Below are positions 17,109 to 25,174 of a DNA stretch of 64,000 bases, one piece after another (positions within the stretch are counted from its first letter, which is position 1; each line of letters opens with the position of its first letter). The stretch is from Arthrobacter cupressi (GTDB taxonomy: Bacteria; Actinomycetota; Actinomycetes; Actinomycetales; Micrococcaceae), in the NCBI RefSeq assembly GCF_900099975.1, contig NZ_FNEI01000003.1, positions 306,432 through 370,431 of the forward strand. Direction: 5' to 3'. Below the pieces are notes generated by a model. The model ran no database searches. It saw only the letters and a list, made by a program, of their open reading frames with translations, and had not been told where the DNA came from. The position numbers and the translations under genes are program-made.

Positions 17109-18386
17109 ATGTTGGCCGTGGGGAACTTGAGGTCTAACAAGGCACGGCTGTCCGCGGCGACGCGGACGGCCGTGTTCCTCATGATCGGCGGGCTGCTCGC
17201 CGTGCCCTATGCCGCCGTCGCCCTGTGGATTGTGCAACTGTGGCAGTTTGCCGGCGCCAACCCGCTGGCGGTGCCGAGCGGCCTCCTGATCGGAACCGGG
17301 CTGCTCGCCGTACCGTCAACCCTCGGAGTCATGCGGACGCTCGAACGCACCGCCGCCAACGAGCTCCTCGGCACGGCCATGGAGGAACCTGCCGGGACAA
17401 CCCGGCTGGCCGACGTCGCCCGCGGCGCGCTCTGGTTCCTGGTGCACCTGCTGTCCGGGGCGCTCGCCGTTGCCGTGCTGGGATTCGTGCTGCCCACCCT
17501 GGCCGCGATCGCCCTCGCGCTCTTCGGCGGCGGCACCACCGGCCTCGCTCCGTTCACCGGACAACTGCTCCCGGGCGTCGAAACCGCTGCCGCCGCCTGG
17601 CTCCTGACGGCCGCGGGCGCGGCGGCCCTCGCCCTGCTTTTCGGCGTGGCGAGCCAACTGCGGCTCTGGGCCGTGCTGCTGCTGGGTCCCTCCGAGCAGG
17701 CCAGGCTCGCGATCGCCGAGCGGGAAGCCCGCGAGCTCGCCCGGCGCAATGAACTGGCGAGGGAACTGCACGATTCGATCGGGCACGCCCTCACCGTCAC
17801 CACCCTCCAGGCGGCCGCGGCGCGCAGGCTGCTCGCGGCGGAGCCGGACAAGGCCGCGGCGTCCATGGCGGCGGTGGAGCAGGCGGGCCGGGCAGCCCTG
17901 GAGGAACTGGATTACGTCCTGGGAATCCTGCGTGCCCCCACGGACGGCTCCGGCAGCCTTCCGGAGCGCCTGCGCGAACTCATTGCCCGGCACCGTTCCC
18001 CGGGCCCGCCTGCCGAACTCCGCCTGGCCGGGGAGCTTTCCGCGATCCCGGACGCGGTTGCCGGGGAGCTCTACCGCATGGTCCAGGAGGGGCTGAGCAA
18101 TGCGGCCAAGCATGCCCCGGAATCGGCGTGCACCGTGGCGTTGGAGGTGCATGGAAGTGCCGCTGCCGGATCGGTTGTGCTCCGGCTGGCCAACAAGCTC
18201 CCGACGGCGGTGCCCGCTGCTGCGGACCCCCGGCGCCTTCCCGGCGGCCGCGGCCTGGCCGGGCTGGCGGAGCGTGCCATGCTGCTCGGCGGTACGTTCG
18301 GGGCCGGGGAGGCCGACGGCATGTGGCAAGTGACGGCCGAGCTGCCCTGGGGTGGCCGCAGGACTCGTGGAAGCAGGGAAAAATGA
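17109..18386 (+). CDS. Membrane sensor histidine kinase, NarL-type (HisKA_3)
   Basis: A 425-residue kinase. The N-terminal half contains about four membrane segments grouped in two hairpins (residues 15-70 and 115-190) with little extracellular domain, suggesting sensing within or near the membrane. The phosphoacceptor region reads ARELHDSIGHALTV; the HATPase domain has MVQEGLSNAAKHA (N box) and GRGLAGLAERAMLLGG (G box). The ATG at 17109 is 9 bases after the upstream membrane protein stop. The stop overlaps the response-regulator start by 4 bases. Signal unknown. Confidence 0.93.
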   Translation: MLAVGNLRSNKARLSAATRTAVFLMIGGLLAVPYAAVALWIVQLWQFAGANPLAVPSGLLIGTGLLAVPSTLGVMRTLERTAANELLGTAMEEPAGTTRLADVARGALWFLVHLLSGALAVAVLGFVLPTLAAIALALFGGGTTGLAPFTGQLLPGVETAAAAWLLTAAGAAALALLFGVASQLRLWAVLLLGPSEQARLAIAEREARELARRNELARELHDSIGHALTVTTLQAAAARRLLAAEPDKAAASMAAVEQAGRAALEELDYVLGILRAPTDGSGSLPERLRELIARHRSPGPPAELRLAGELSAIPDAVAGELYRMVQEGLSNAAKHAPESACTVALEVHGSAAAGSVVLRLANKLPTAVPAAADPRRLPGGRGLAGLAERAMLLGGTFGAGEADGMWQVTAELPWGGRRTRGSREK

Positions 18387-19066
18387 CCAAGCTCCTGATC
18401 GTGGACGACGAACCGCTGGTGCGCTCCGGACTCCGGGCCATCCTCGAGGGTGAGCCCGGCCTGGAGGTGGTCGGCGAAGCCGGGGACGGCGCGGAGGTGC
18501 CGGCCCTTGCCGCCCGGCTTCGCCCCGACGTCGTCCTGATGGATGTCCGCATGCCCGGTATTGACGGAATCCAGGCCACACGGTTGCTCCTGGAAGGCCG
18601 TCGGCCGGTTGACGCAGGCGGGGCGACGGCCGGGCCGAAGGTGCTCGTCCTGACCACCTTCGGCAGCGACGACTACGTGTACGCGGCCCTGCGCTGCGGT
18701 GCGTCCGGTTTCCTGCTCAAGCGTTCCCGCCCGGAGGAGATCATCCAGGCCGTGCGGACCGTCGCGTCAGGGGACAGTGTGGTGTTCCCCGAGGCCGTAC
18801 GGCAACTCACCTTGCCGGGCCACGACGGAGCGGCCGGAAGGCTGCTTGGCACGCTGAGCGCGCGCGAAAAGGACGTCCTCACCGAACTGGCCGCCGGCCG
18901 GAACAATGCCGAGATCGCGTCCGCGCTCTACCTCAGCCCCGAAACGGTCAAGAGCCACGTGGCCTCCCTGCTCGGCAAGCTGCGCGTGCGGGACCGCACC
19001 CAGGCGGTGATCCTGGCGTACGAGACGGGTTTCATCAGACCCGGCACGCGGCCCAGCGGCGGCTAG
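18383..19066 (+). CDS. LuxR/NarL-family response regulator
   Basis: A 227-residue DNA-binding regulator paired with the kinase in front of it. The receiver domain has the acidic pair in LLIVDDEPLVR, the phosphorylation site aspartate in VVLMDVRMPG, TTF at the switch position and the conserved lysine in GFLLKRSRP. A LuxR-type helix-turn-helix follows: LSAREKDVLTELAAGRNNAE and LSPETVKSHVASLLGKL. An insertion of about 8 residues (RRPVDAGGATAGP) lies between helix 3 and strand 4 of the receiver. The gene's last 4 bases overlap the convergent RNase D gene. Confidence 0.94.
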   Translation: MTKLLIVDDEPLVRSGLRAILEGEPGLEVVGEAGDGAEVPALAARLRPDVVLMDVRMPGIDGIQATRLLLEGRRPVDAGGATAGPKVLVLTTFGSDDYVYAALRCGASGFLLKRSRPEEIIQAVRTVASGDSVVFPEAVRQLTLPGHDGAAGRLLGTLSAREKDVLTELAAGRNNAEIASALYLSPETVKSHVASLLGKLRVRDRTQAVILAYETGFIRPGTRPSGG

Positions 19067-20388
19067 CCGGCGGACTTTTCCCTGGCGTCCTTCGACGGCA
19101 GCCGATCCGGGTGCAGGCTCGCCTCGGCCAGGATCGGCGCCGTGATGGCGATCTGCCATTCCCGGGCACCGAGTTCACGCAGTTCCGCGCCGACGGTCTC
19201 CGGGGTGATGTCCGACGGCGGCCGCCACAGCACGCGGCGCAGGTAGTCGGGCGTGAGGAGGTTCTCCACCGGCAGCTTCAGTTCCTCCGCGGCCGCCTGC
19301 AGGCGGGGACGGGCGGTCGCCAGCCGGGCGGCGGCGTCGGGATCCCGGTCCGCCCACACACGCGGCGGGGGCGGGGCGTTGGTGGGCAGGTGCAGTGGCG
19401 GGAGCTCGTCCAGGCCGCGGGCGACGGAGATGCAGCGCAGCCAGCGCGGTGCTTCCCGCTGGGCCGCCCTGCCGTGGAAGCCTTTGGTGGCCAGCAGTTG
19501 GGGAACGGTGGAGGGCAGGGACTTGGCGGCCGCCACCAGGGCGGAGTCCGGGATGAGCCGGCCGGGGGCGACGTCACGCTTGCGGGCCAGCTGGTCCCGT
19601 TCCACCCAGAGCTCGCGGACAGCTGCCAGCTGGCGCCGGTCCCGGATCTGGTGCAGTCCCGAGGTCTTGCGCCAGGGGTCCACCCGCGGGGCCGGGATGC
19701 CGTTCGCGAGGATCCCGGCGAACTCCTGCTCCGCGAACTCCAGTTTGCCGTCCGCCTCAAGCAGTTCGATCAGTTCCTCGCGCAGTTCGGCGAGGACTTC
19801 GACGTCGAGCGCGGCGTAGCGCAGCCAAGGCTCCGGAAGGGGCCGGGTGGACCAGTCCGCCGCGGAATGTTCCTTCGCCAGGCCGAAGCCCAGGAGCTGT
19901 TCGATGACGGCGGCCAGCCCCACCCGCGGCAAGCCGGCCAGGCGGGCGGCGAGTTCGGTGTCGAAGAGCTTGTCCGGCCACATGCCGAGTTCGGCGAGGC
20001 AGGGCAGGTCTTGCGTGGAGGCGTGCAGGATCCATTCGACGCCGGAAAGGGCCTCGTTGATGATCTTCAAGTCATCGAACGGCTCGGGGTCGATCAGCCA
20101 GGTTCCGGCTCCTTCGCGCCTGATTTGCACCAGGAAGGCGCGCTGTCCGTAGCGGAAACCGGAGGCGCGCTCGGCGTCCACCCCGGCGGGGCCGGTTCCG
20201 GCGGCGATGGCCGCCGCGCAGCGTTCCAGGCCGGCGAGCGTGTCGATGACGAGCGGAACGCCCTCGCGCGGGGCGTCGAGGTCGATCACCTCGGGGATGG
20301 GGTTGTCGAAGCCTTCCACCGTGATGTGGGGGGCGGGTTCAGCAGCCGGGCCGCCGGCTGTGTTGGGTTCCAGGTTTTCAGGACTCAT
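19063..20388 (-). CDS. Ribonuclease D-like 3'-5' exonuclease with HRDC domain
   Basis: A 441-residue protein with a DEDD-type 3'-5' exonuclease domain followed by an HRDC nucleic-acid-binding domain, the architecture of RNase D, which trims tRNA and other stable RNA 3' ends. Exonuclease motifs are visible: GVDAERASG (I), HASTQDLPCL (II) and RYAALDVEVL (III, YxxxD). HRDC follows at REERVERDQ-like residues near LWVERDQLARKRDVAPGRLI. A 40-residue acidic/proline-rich extension precedes the catalytic domain. A TAGACT box lies 10 bases upstream of the ATG. The neighbour further along the same strand is DUF3000, a pairing common in actinobacteria. Confidence 0.92.
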   Translation of the reverse strand: MSPENLEPNTAGGPAAEPAPHITVEGFDNPIPEVIDLDAPREGVPLVIDTLAGLERCAAAIAAGTGPAGVDAERASGFRYGQRAFLVQIRREGAGTWLIDPEPFDDLKIINEALSGVEWILHASTQDLPCLAELGMWPDKLFDTELAARLAGLPRVGLAAVIEQLLGFGLAKEHSAADWSTRPLPEPWLRYAALDVEVLAELREELIELLEADGKLEFAEQEFAGILANGIPAPRVDPWRKTSGLHQIRDRRQLAAVRELWVERDQLARKRDVAPGRLIPDSALVAAAKSLPSTVPQLLATKGFHGRAAQREAPRWLRCISVARGLDELPPLHLPTNAPPPPRVWADRDPDAAARLATARPRLQAAAEELKLPVENLLTPDYLRRVLWRPPSDITPETVGAELRELGAREWQIAITAPILAEASLHPDRLPSKDAREKSAG

Positions 20389-20398
20389 GGTGCCTTAC

Positions 20399-20404
20399 AG
20401 TCTA
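20399..20404 (-). promoter_or_regulatory. -10 box TAGACT for the RNase D gene
   Basis: On the minus strand TAGACT is followed by 10 bases and then the ATG. The predicted transcript has a leader of only a few bases, slightly longer than the fully leaderless cases elsewhere in the window. Confidence 0.45.
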
Positions 20405-20479
20405 GCGATTCTGCCCGGACCGGGGATGGCAACAGCCGGCGCCGGACCGCAGGGGAGCGCGCATGCGGGGGCGGGGCAT

Positions 20480-21136
20480 TCAGTTCAGGCGCCGGGACGG
20501 GAGCGGCGTCACTCCCGGCGGCAGGGGCGGAAGGCCGGCGAAGGTGCAGACCATGTCGGACCAGGCTTCGAGGTGGGCCCCGGCGTCGGGGGTGACGGGG
20601 GTCCAGGAGGCCCGCAGCTCAATGTCGATCGTCTCCGGCCGGCCGGCGAGGGTCCCGAAGCTCTCCGAGAGGATCCTGGTCGCCGTGCCGCCCGCCGCCC
20701 GGTAGCGGGCGCCGTGGTTCTCCAACGCTTCGACCAGCCAGGTCCAGGCGACGGGCCCCAGCATCGCGTCGTTGCCCATGTCCGGCTCCAGCTGGGCGCG
20801 GATGTAGGTCACGATCCGGAATTCACCTTCCCAGACTGCGGAACCTTCCGGATCGTGCAGCAGGATGAAGCGGCCCGTGGCGAGTTCGCTGTCCTCGTCG
20901 TCGTCCGGCGACGCCGGGCTCTCCGCCGCGAAGGCCAGCGCGGCGGGGCCGTGGACGGGCCTCTGGCGGGTCCTGGGTGCGTGGCTGAAGACCTCGGCCC
21001 CCATGGCGACGGCGTACGGGGCGAGCCGGGTGGGCGCCGGGATTTCGCCGAGCTTCAGCTCGGGCCGGCACTGGGCCTTTCGGAGTGTTCCCAAGGCGTG
21101 AAGAAAGTCCTCAGGAAGCTGTGAGAGAGCGTTCAC
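20480..21136 (-). CDS. DUF3000 family protein
   Basis: A 218-residue soluble protein of the actinobacterial DUF3000 family. Recognisable stretches are FLHALGTLRKAQCRPELKL at the N-terminus, RLAPYAVAMGAEV, the ATGRFILLHDPEG turn with YIRAQLEPDMGNDAMLGPVA, and a C-terminal IDIELRASWTP strand. An acidic linker (PDDDEDSE) sits near residue 80. The GTG start is supported by a TAATCT box 6 bases upstream (leaderless). Its conserved position beside RNase D hints at a link to RNA metabolism, but nothing in the sequence shows a catalytic site. Function unknown. Confidence 0.85.
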   Translation of the reverse strand: MNALSQLPEDFLHALGTLRKAQCRPELKLGEIPAPTRLAPYAVAMGAEVFSHAPRTRQRPVHGPAALAFAAESPASPDDDEDSELATGRFILLHDPEGSAVWEGEFRIVTYIRAQLEPDMGNDAMLGPVAWTWLVEALENHGARYRAAGGTATRILSESFGTLAGRPETIDIELRASWTPVTPDAGAHLEAWSDMVCTFAGLPPLPPGVTPLPSRRLN

Positions 21137-21142
21137 CTTGGC

Positions 21143-21148
21143 AGATTA
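21143..21148 (-). promoter_or_regulatory. -10 box TAATCT for the DUF3000 gene
   Basis: On the minus strand TAATCT, 6 bases, then the GTG start. The spacing predicts a leaderless mRNA and supports the GTG over internal starts. Confidence 0.5.
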
Positions 21149-21151
21149 TGT

Positions 21152-21214
21152 GTCCGGGGCGGCGAAATCCCGTAGCCACGCCGCCCCGGACCAGGCTGCA
21201 CCCCCGAAGGGTGC
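21152..21214 (-). terminator. Tandem hairpins downstream of the threonine aldolase gene
   Basis: Two inverted repeats lie between the aldolase stop and the DUF3000 promoter: GCACCC/GGGTGC at 21198-21214 with a 5-base loop, and GTCCGGGGCGGC/GCCGCCCCGGAC at 21152-21191 with a 16-base loop. No clear T run follows. They would end the aldolase transcript before the separate DUF3000 promoter. Confidence 0.55.
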
Positions 21215-21230
21215 GCCCGGGAGGTGGCGC

Positions 21231-22331
21231 TTACTGCGCGGCAAGTTCCCGCCGGATCGCGGCGGCGAAGGCATCGATATCCGCCTCGCTCGTGTCGAAG
21301 GAGCACATCCAGCGCACTTCACCCGTGGCTTCGTCCCAGTTGTAAAACTTGAAGGAGTTCCGCAGCCTGTCCGCCACTCCCGGAGGCAGGATCGCGAACA
21401 CGCCGTTGGACTCCGTGGCCTGGGTGGGCTCGACGCCGTCGATCCGGTCCACCGCCGCGCGCAGGCGGGTAGCCATGTCGTTAGCGTGCCCGGCCGAGCG
21501 CAGCCAGAGTCCGTCCTCCAGCAGGGCGATGAACTGGGCCGAGATGAAGCGCATCTTCGAGGCCAGCTGCATGTCCATCTTGCGCAGGTACTTCAGCCCC
21601 TGGGCAGCCTCGGGGTTGAGGGCGATCACGAGCTCGCCGAAGAGCAGGCCGTTCTTGGTTCCGCCGAAGGAAAGGATGTCCACCCCGGCATCACGGGTGA
21701 AGGAGCGCAGGGGCAGGCCGAGGTGGGCGGCCGCGTTGGCCAGCCGGGCACCGTCCATGTGCAACTTCATGCCACGCGCGTGCACGTGGTCCGCAATGGC
21801 CTTGACTTCTTCAGGCGTGTAGCAGGTGCCCAGCTCGGTGGTCTGCGCGATGGACACCGCCAGGGGCTGCGCGCGGTGCTCGTCGCCCCAGCCCCAGGCC
21901 TCGCGGTCGATCAGCTCCGGGGTCAGCTTGCCGTCCGTTGCCGGGACCTGCAGCAGTTTTATGCCGCCGATCCGCTCCGGCGCACCGTTCTCGTCCATGT
22001 TGATGTGCGCGGTGCCGGCACAGATCACCGCGCCCCAGCGCGGCAGCAGGGACTGCAGGGCCAGGACGTTGGCTCCGGTGCCGTTGAAGACGGGGTAGCA
22101 CTCGGCGCCCTCGCCGAACAGCTCCGCGATCAGGCCCTCGAGCTTGCGGGTGTACTCGTCTTCGCCGTAGGCAACCTGGTGCCCGCCGTTGGCGGCGGCC
22201 AGCGCGGCCAGGATTTCGGGGTGCACGCCGGAGTAGTTGTCGGACGCGAAGCCCCGGACTTCCGGATCGTGGATCCGGCCGGCCAGGGTTTCCGGGGACT
22301 GCTGCAGGGCAGTTGTCATGGGTTCGTTCAC
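21231..22331 (-). CDS. Low-specificity L-threonine aldolase-like PLP enzyme
   Basis: Cleaves beta-hydroxy amino acids such as L-threonine or L-allo-threonine to glycine and an aldehyde (family role). The 366-residue fold-type I enzyme has GFASDNYSGVHPEI at the N-terminus, YPVFNGTGANVLAL for phosphate binding, the aspartate/arginine pair in LHMDGARLANAA and the PLP lysine in SFGGTKNGLLFGE. The GTG start at 22331 is preferred over the ATG at 22319 because TAGACT lies exactly 6 bases upstream, as in other leaderless genes here, and the ATG has no ribosome-binding site. Related lyases (phenylserine aldolase, beta-eliminating lyases) cannot be excluded. Confidence 0.9.
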   Translation of the reverse strand: MNEPMTTALQQSPETLAGRIHDPEVRGFASDNYSGVHPEILAALAAANGGHQVAYGEDEYTRKLEGLIAELFGEGAECYPVFNGTGANVLALQSLLPRWGAVICAGTAHINMDENGAPERIGGIKLLQVPATDGKLTPELIDREAWGWGDEHRAQPLAVSIAQTTELGTCYTPEEVKAIADHVHARGMKLHMDGARLANAAAHLGLPLRSFTRDAGVDILSFGGTKNGLLFGELVIALNPEAAQGLKYLRKMDMQLASKMRFISAQFIALLEDGLWLRSAGHANDMATRLRAAVDRIDGVEPTQATESNGVFAILPPGVADRLRNSFKFYNWDEATGEVRWMCSFDTSEADIDAFAAAIRRELAAQ

Positions 22332-22337
22332 TCTTTC

Positions 22338-22343
22338 AGTCTA
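22338..22343 (-). promoter_or_regulatory. -10 box TAGACT for the threonine aldolase gene
   Basis: Minus-strand TAGACT followed by 6 bases and the GTG start; decides the start codon. Confidence 0.5.
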
Positions 22344-22347
22344 AGGA

Positions 22348-22371
22348 GGGGCGGCCGGTGGCGGCCGCCCC
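22348..22371 (-). terminator. GC-rich hairpin downstream of the SDR gene
   Basis: Inverted repeat GGGGCGGCC/GGCCGCCCC with a 6-base loop, between the SDR stop (22407) and the aldolase promoter. No T run. It is a candidate terminator for the DUF6421-SDR transcript. Confidence 0.4.
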
Positions 22372-22406
22372 CGGGGAGCCGGACTGCTGCCGGCCCCGGT
22401 GCTGTG

Positions 22407-23132
22407 TCAAGGGACCAGCCGGATCCGGTGTCCGTTCACTTCGGCGGCCGGCTGCTTGAACAGCCCGACGGCGGCCGCGGCCAGTTCTTCCACGTCCGTG
22501 TACCCGGGAAACTTCCGTTCCGGGTGGGCCTGCCGCATACCGGCGTCGAGGAGCGCCTTGACGACGAACACGACGGCGGCGCTGTGCTGTTCAACGGGAT
22601 CGGCCGTCGCGCCGGACTGCTCCCGCCGGAAGCCGTCGGCAACGGCGAAGGTCCAGGCCTCCACCGCGGCTTTGGCGGCGGCATAGGTGGCGGCCGCCGC
22701 GGTCGGTGCGGTAACCGCCGTCGAGCTGACAACGGCCAGACGCCCGGCGGGGGAGTCGGCCAGGTCGCGGTAGAAGACGCGGGAAACGTTTCGCAGCGTG
22801 GTGACGGCCCCCGTGGACAGGACGTCCCAGTCTTCGTCAGGCTGGTCCTCGATGCCCGTGGCGCCGCGCCAGCCGCCCACCAGGTGGATGACGCCGTCCA
22901 CCGGGCCTGCCGCGGCGTGGACGTCGGCGGCGAGTTCGCGCACGGCGTCCAAGCTGGCGAGGTCGCAGACCAGGGGAGTGACGCCGTCGCCGGCTTCCTC
23001 GGCAGCGGTGGTGATCCGGCCGCGGTCCGAGCCCACGGTGAACACCCGGTGCCCGGCGAGGGCGAGGGCCCGGGCGGCAGCGACGCCGGACGCGCTGCTG
23101 CCGCCCGTGACCAGGACATTCAGGGAGGTCAT
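22407..23132 (-). CDS. Short-chain dehydrogenase/reductase
   Basis: A 241-residue Rossmann-fold oxidoreductase. The cofactor loop is VLVTGGSSASGVAAARAL, a classical TGxxxxxG variant, followed by VCDLASLDAV, VIHLVGGWRG, the serine in LAVVSSTAVTAP and the catalytic YAAAKAAVEAW. The C-terminus carries VNGHRIRLVP, a typical SDR ending. The start codon shares one base with the stop of the DUF6421 gene, so both proteins are made from one message. That tight coupling suggests a joint pathway, but no substrate can be inferred. Confidence 0.9.
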   Translation of the reverse strand: MTSLNVLVTGGSSASGVAAARALALAGHRVFTVGSDRGRITTAAEEAGDGVTPLVCDLASLDAVRELAADVHAAAGPVDGVIHLVGGWRGATGIEDQPDEDWDVLSTGAVTTLRNVSRVFYRDLADSPAGRLAVVSSTAVTAPTAAAATYAAAKAAVEAWTFAVADGFRREQSGATADPVEQHSAAVVFVVKALLDAGMRQAHPERKFPGYTDVEELAAAAVGLFKQPAAEVNGHRIRLVP

Positions 23133-24499
23133 CAGGCCGCCGTCGATCCCGTGATCCCGGTGGTGGATTCGATGACAGTGCGCATCTTCTTCTCCAATGC
23201 CTCGTAGAACATGGACAGCGGGAATTCGTCGTCCAGGACCTGGTCGGTCAGTTCACGCGGTGCGCCGGTCAGCGGCAGCGCGTCGGGGCCCTTGGCCCAG
23301 ACCGAAGCAGGGTTGGGGGTAACGGTACCGGAAATCAGTTCGTACGCGGCAAGCCAGTGCGCGGTCTTGGGGCGGTCGATGGAGCGCCAGTACAGTTCCT
23401 CGATTCGCTCGCCGAGTTCGACGACGACGTCGGCCACATCGTCCCAGTCGATGCTGAGCTTGCTGTCGGTCCAGTGCAGTACGCGGTGCTGGTGCATCCA
23501 GGCGAACAGCAACTGGCCGCCCAGGCCGTCGTAGTTGCGGACACGGTTACCGGTGATCGCGAAGCGGAAGATGCGGTCGAAGATGACCGCGTACTGCACC
23601 AGCTTGGCGTGCTTGCGGGCGTCTTCGGAAGCTTCCTCGTCCTTTTCGATCTTCACAGACTCGCGGAATGCGGTCAGGTCGCAGCGCAGTTCCTCGAGGG
23701 AGTACAGGAAGAACGGCATGCGCTGCTTGATCATGAAGGGGTCGAACGGCAGGTCGCCGCGCATGTGGGTGCGGTCGTGGATGAGGTCCCACATGACGAA
23801 GGCGCGCTGGGTCAGCTCCTGGTCGTCCAGCAGTTCGGCGGCGTCTGCCGGCAGTTCCAGGCGCGTGGTTTCCGCCGCGGCCTTGAGGACCCGGCGGAAA
23901 CGGGCGGCTTCGCGGTCGGCAAAGATGCCGCCCCAGGTGAAGGTGGGGGTTTCGCGCACGGCGACGGTCTCCGGGAAGAGTACGGCGGAGTTGGTGTCGT
24001 AGCCCGGAGTGAAATCGAGGAAGCGGATCGGCACGAAGAGCTTGTTGGAGTAGTCGCCGGCTTCGAGGCCGCCGATGAACTCGGGCCAGATGACCTCAAG
24101 CAGCACGGCTTCCACAAGGCGGTTGGTGCTGCCGTTCTGGGTGTACATCGGGAACACGACCAGGTGCTGCAGGCCGTCCACGCGCTGTTCCTGCGGCTGG
24201 AAAGCCATCAGGGAATCCAGGAAGTCCGGGACGCCGAAGCCGGAGTCGGCCCAGCGGGCGAAGTCCTTGACCAGCAGTTCCAGGTAGCTGGCATCGTGCG
24301 GGAAGGCCGGGGAAAGGGTTTCGACGGCGGCGATGATGGCGGCGACGTGCTCGCGGGCGGCCCCGTGGTCGGTGGCTTCGGGGACGGAACCGTCCTTGAC
24401 CTGCAGGGCCTGCAGCGCGGTGGCTGCGGCCTTCAGGGAGCCCCAGGCCGGGTTCTCTGCGGTGATGCGGGTGCGGGGCGCCGTGGCGGTGGTGGTCAT
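23132..24499 (-). CDS. DUF6421 family protein with a zinc-protease-like motif arrangement
   Basis: A 455-residue soluble protein of an actinobacterial family of unknown function. Regions that look most constrained are FPMYTQNGSTNRLVEA, WPEFIGGLEAGDYSN, RFLDFTPGYDTNSAVLFPET and the central MWDLIHDRTHMRGDLPFDPF followed 17 residues later by SLEELRCDLTAFRE. The HDxxH plus downstream EELRxD spacing recalls zinc metallopeptidases of the M49 (dipeptidyl peptidase III) kind, which use HExxxH and EExRAE. This is a resemblance I see, not an established assignment. There is no signal peptide. It is the first gene of a two-gene unit with an SDR. Direct repeats AAGTGAA lie upstream of the start. Confidence 0.75.
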   Translation of the reverse strand: MTTTATAPRTRITAENPAWGSLKAAATALQALQVKDGSVPEATDHGAAREHVAAIIAAVETLSPAFPHDASYLELLVKDFARWADSGFGVPDFLDSLMAFQPQEQRVDGLQHLVVFPMYTQNGSTNRLVEAVLLEVIWPEFIGGLEAGDYSNKLFVPIRFLDFTPGYDTNSAVLFPETVAVRETPTFTWGGIFADREAARFRRVLKAAAETTRLELPADAAELLDDQELTQRAFVMWDLIHDRTHMRGDLPFDPFMIKQRMPFFLYSLEELRCDLTAFRESVKIEKDEEASEDARKHAKLVQYAVIFDRIFRFAITGNRVRNYDGLGGQLLFAWMHQHRVLHWTDSKLSIDWDDVADVVVELGERIEELYWRSIDRPKTAHWLAAYELISGTVTPNPASVWAKGPDALPLTGAPRELTDQVLDDEFPLSMFYEALEKKMRTVIESTTGITGSTAA

Positions 24500-24548
24500 C
24501 GTTGACGTTGCCTTTCCTCAGTGGTTTGTATTCTGAGGCGAGCGTAGC

Positions 24549-24572
24549 AAGTGAACAGTGATGCTAAGTGAA
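24549..24572. repeat. Direct repeats AAGTGAA upstream of the DUF6421 gene
   Basis: AAGTGAA occurs at 24549-24555 and again at 24566-24572, 17 bases apart, each preceded by GC (GCAAGTGAA and GCTAAGTGAA). On the transcribed minus strand these are two TTCACTT boxes 50-73 bases before the start. They could be an activator site or two promoter elements. Confidence 0.35.
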
Positions 24573-24617
24573 AACTGCCATGAGCATAAGGAACTCTGTT
24601 GCATGGTGCCAAGAAAA

Positions 24618-24659
24618 AGCCGGGAGGTCCAGCCGTGGAACTGGCTGGACCTCCCGGCT
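24618..24659 (-). terminator. Rho-independent terminator of msrB
   Basis: A perfect 17-bp stem (24618-24634 with 24643-24659) and an 8-base loop, followed on the minus strand by TTTTCTT. It begins 9 bases after the msrB stop. It also separates msrB from the DUF6421 promoter region. Confidence 0.85.
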
Positions 24660-24668
24660 GCGCCCCGG

Positions 24669-25160
24669 CTAGCCCGCCGCCGGCGTTTCGATCAGCTTCA
24701 GGGAGACGGAGTTGATGCAGTAGCGCTGGTCGGTGGGAGTGCCGTAGCCCTCACCTTCGAACACGTGGCCCAGGTGGGAATCGCAGTTGGCGCAGCGGAC
24801 CTCCACCCGTTCCATGCCCAGGGTCCGGTCGTGGAGGTAGCGTACGGTTCCCTCGGCCAGTGGTGCCCAGAAGGACGGCCAGCCGCAATGCGAATCAAAC
24901 TTCTCGTTACTGGTGAAAAGTTCGGCGCCGCACGCCCGGCACTGGTAGACCCCGGCGGTGTGGGTGTCCCAGTATTCGCCCGTGTAGGCGCGCTCGGTTC
25001 CCGCCTGGCGCAGCACCCGGAATTCCTCCGGAGTCAGTTGTTCGCGCCATTCGGCCTCGGTCTTTTCCACGCAGGCGCCCTTGTCCGGAACGTCCTGGTG
25101 CGGCACCCCGGCCGTGAGGTCGGCAGTGGCGAAGTACTTGCTGTTGTCCGCGGTAGTCAT
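24669..25160 (-). CDS. msrB: Peptide-methionine (R)-S-oxide reductase
   Basis: Repairs oxidised methionine (R-sulfoxide) in proteins. The 163-residue enzyme has two zinc-binding pairs, CRAC and CANC, the substrate region FDSHCGWPSFW, HLGHVFEGEG and the catalytic cysteine in RYCINSVSLKL. It begins 14 bases after the stop of an unknown gene and probably shares its leaderless promoter. It ends at a strong terminator. All residues needed for a zinc-type MsrB are present. Confidence 0.96.
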   Translation of the reverse strand: MTTADNSKYFATADLTAGVPHQDVPDKGACVEKTEAEWREQLTPEEFRVLRQAGTERAYTGEYWDTHTAGVYQCRACGAELFTSNEKFDSHCGWPSFWAPLAEGTVRYLHDRTLGMERVEVRCANCDSHLGHVFEGEGYGTPTDQRYCINSVSLKLIETPAAG

Positions 25161-25174
25161 GCTCTGCTCAACGC

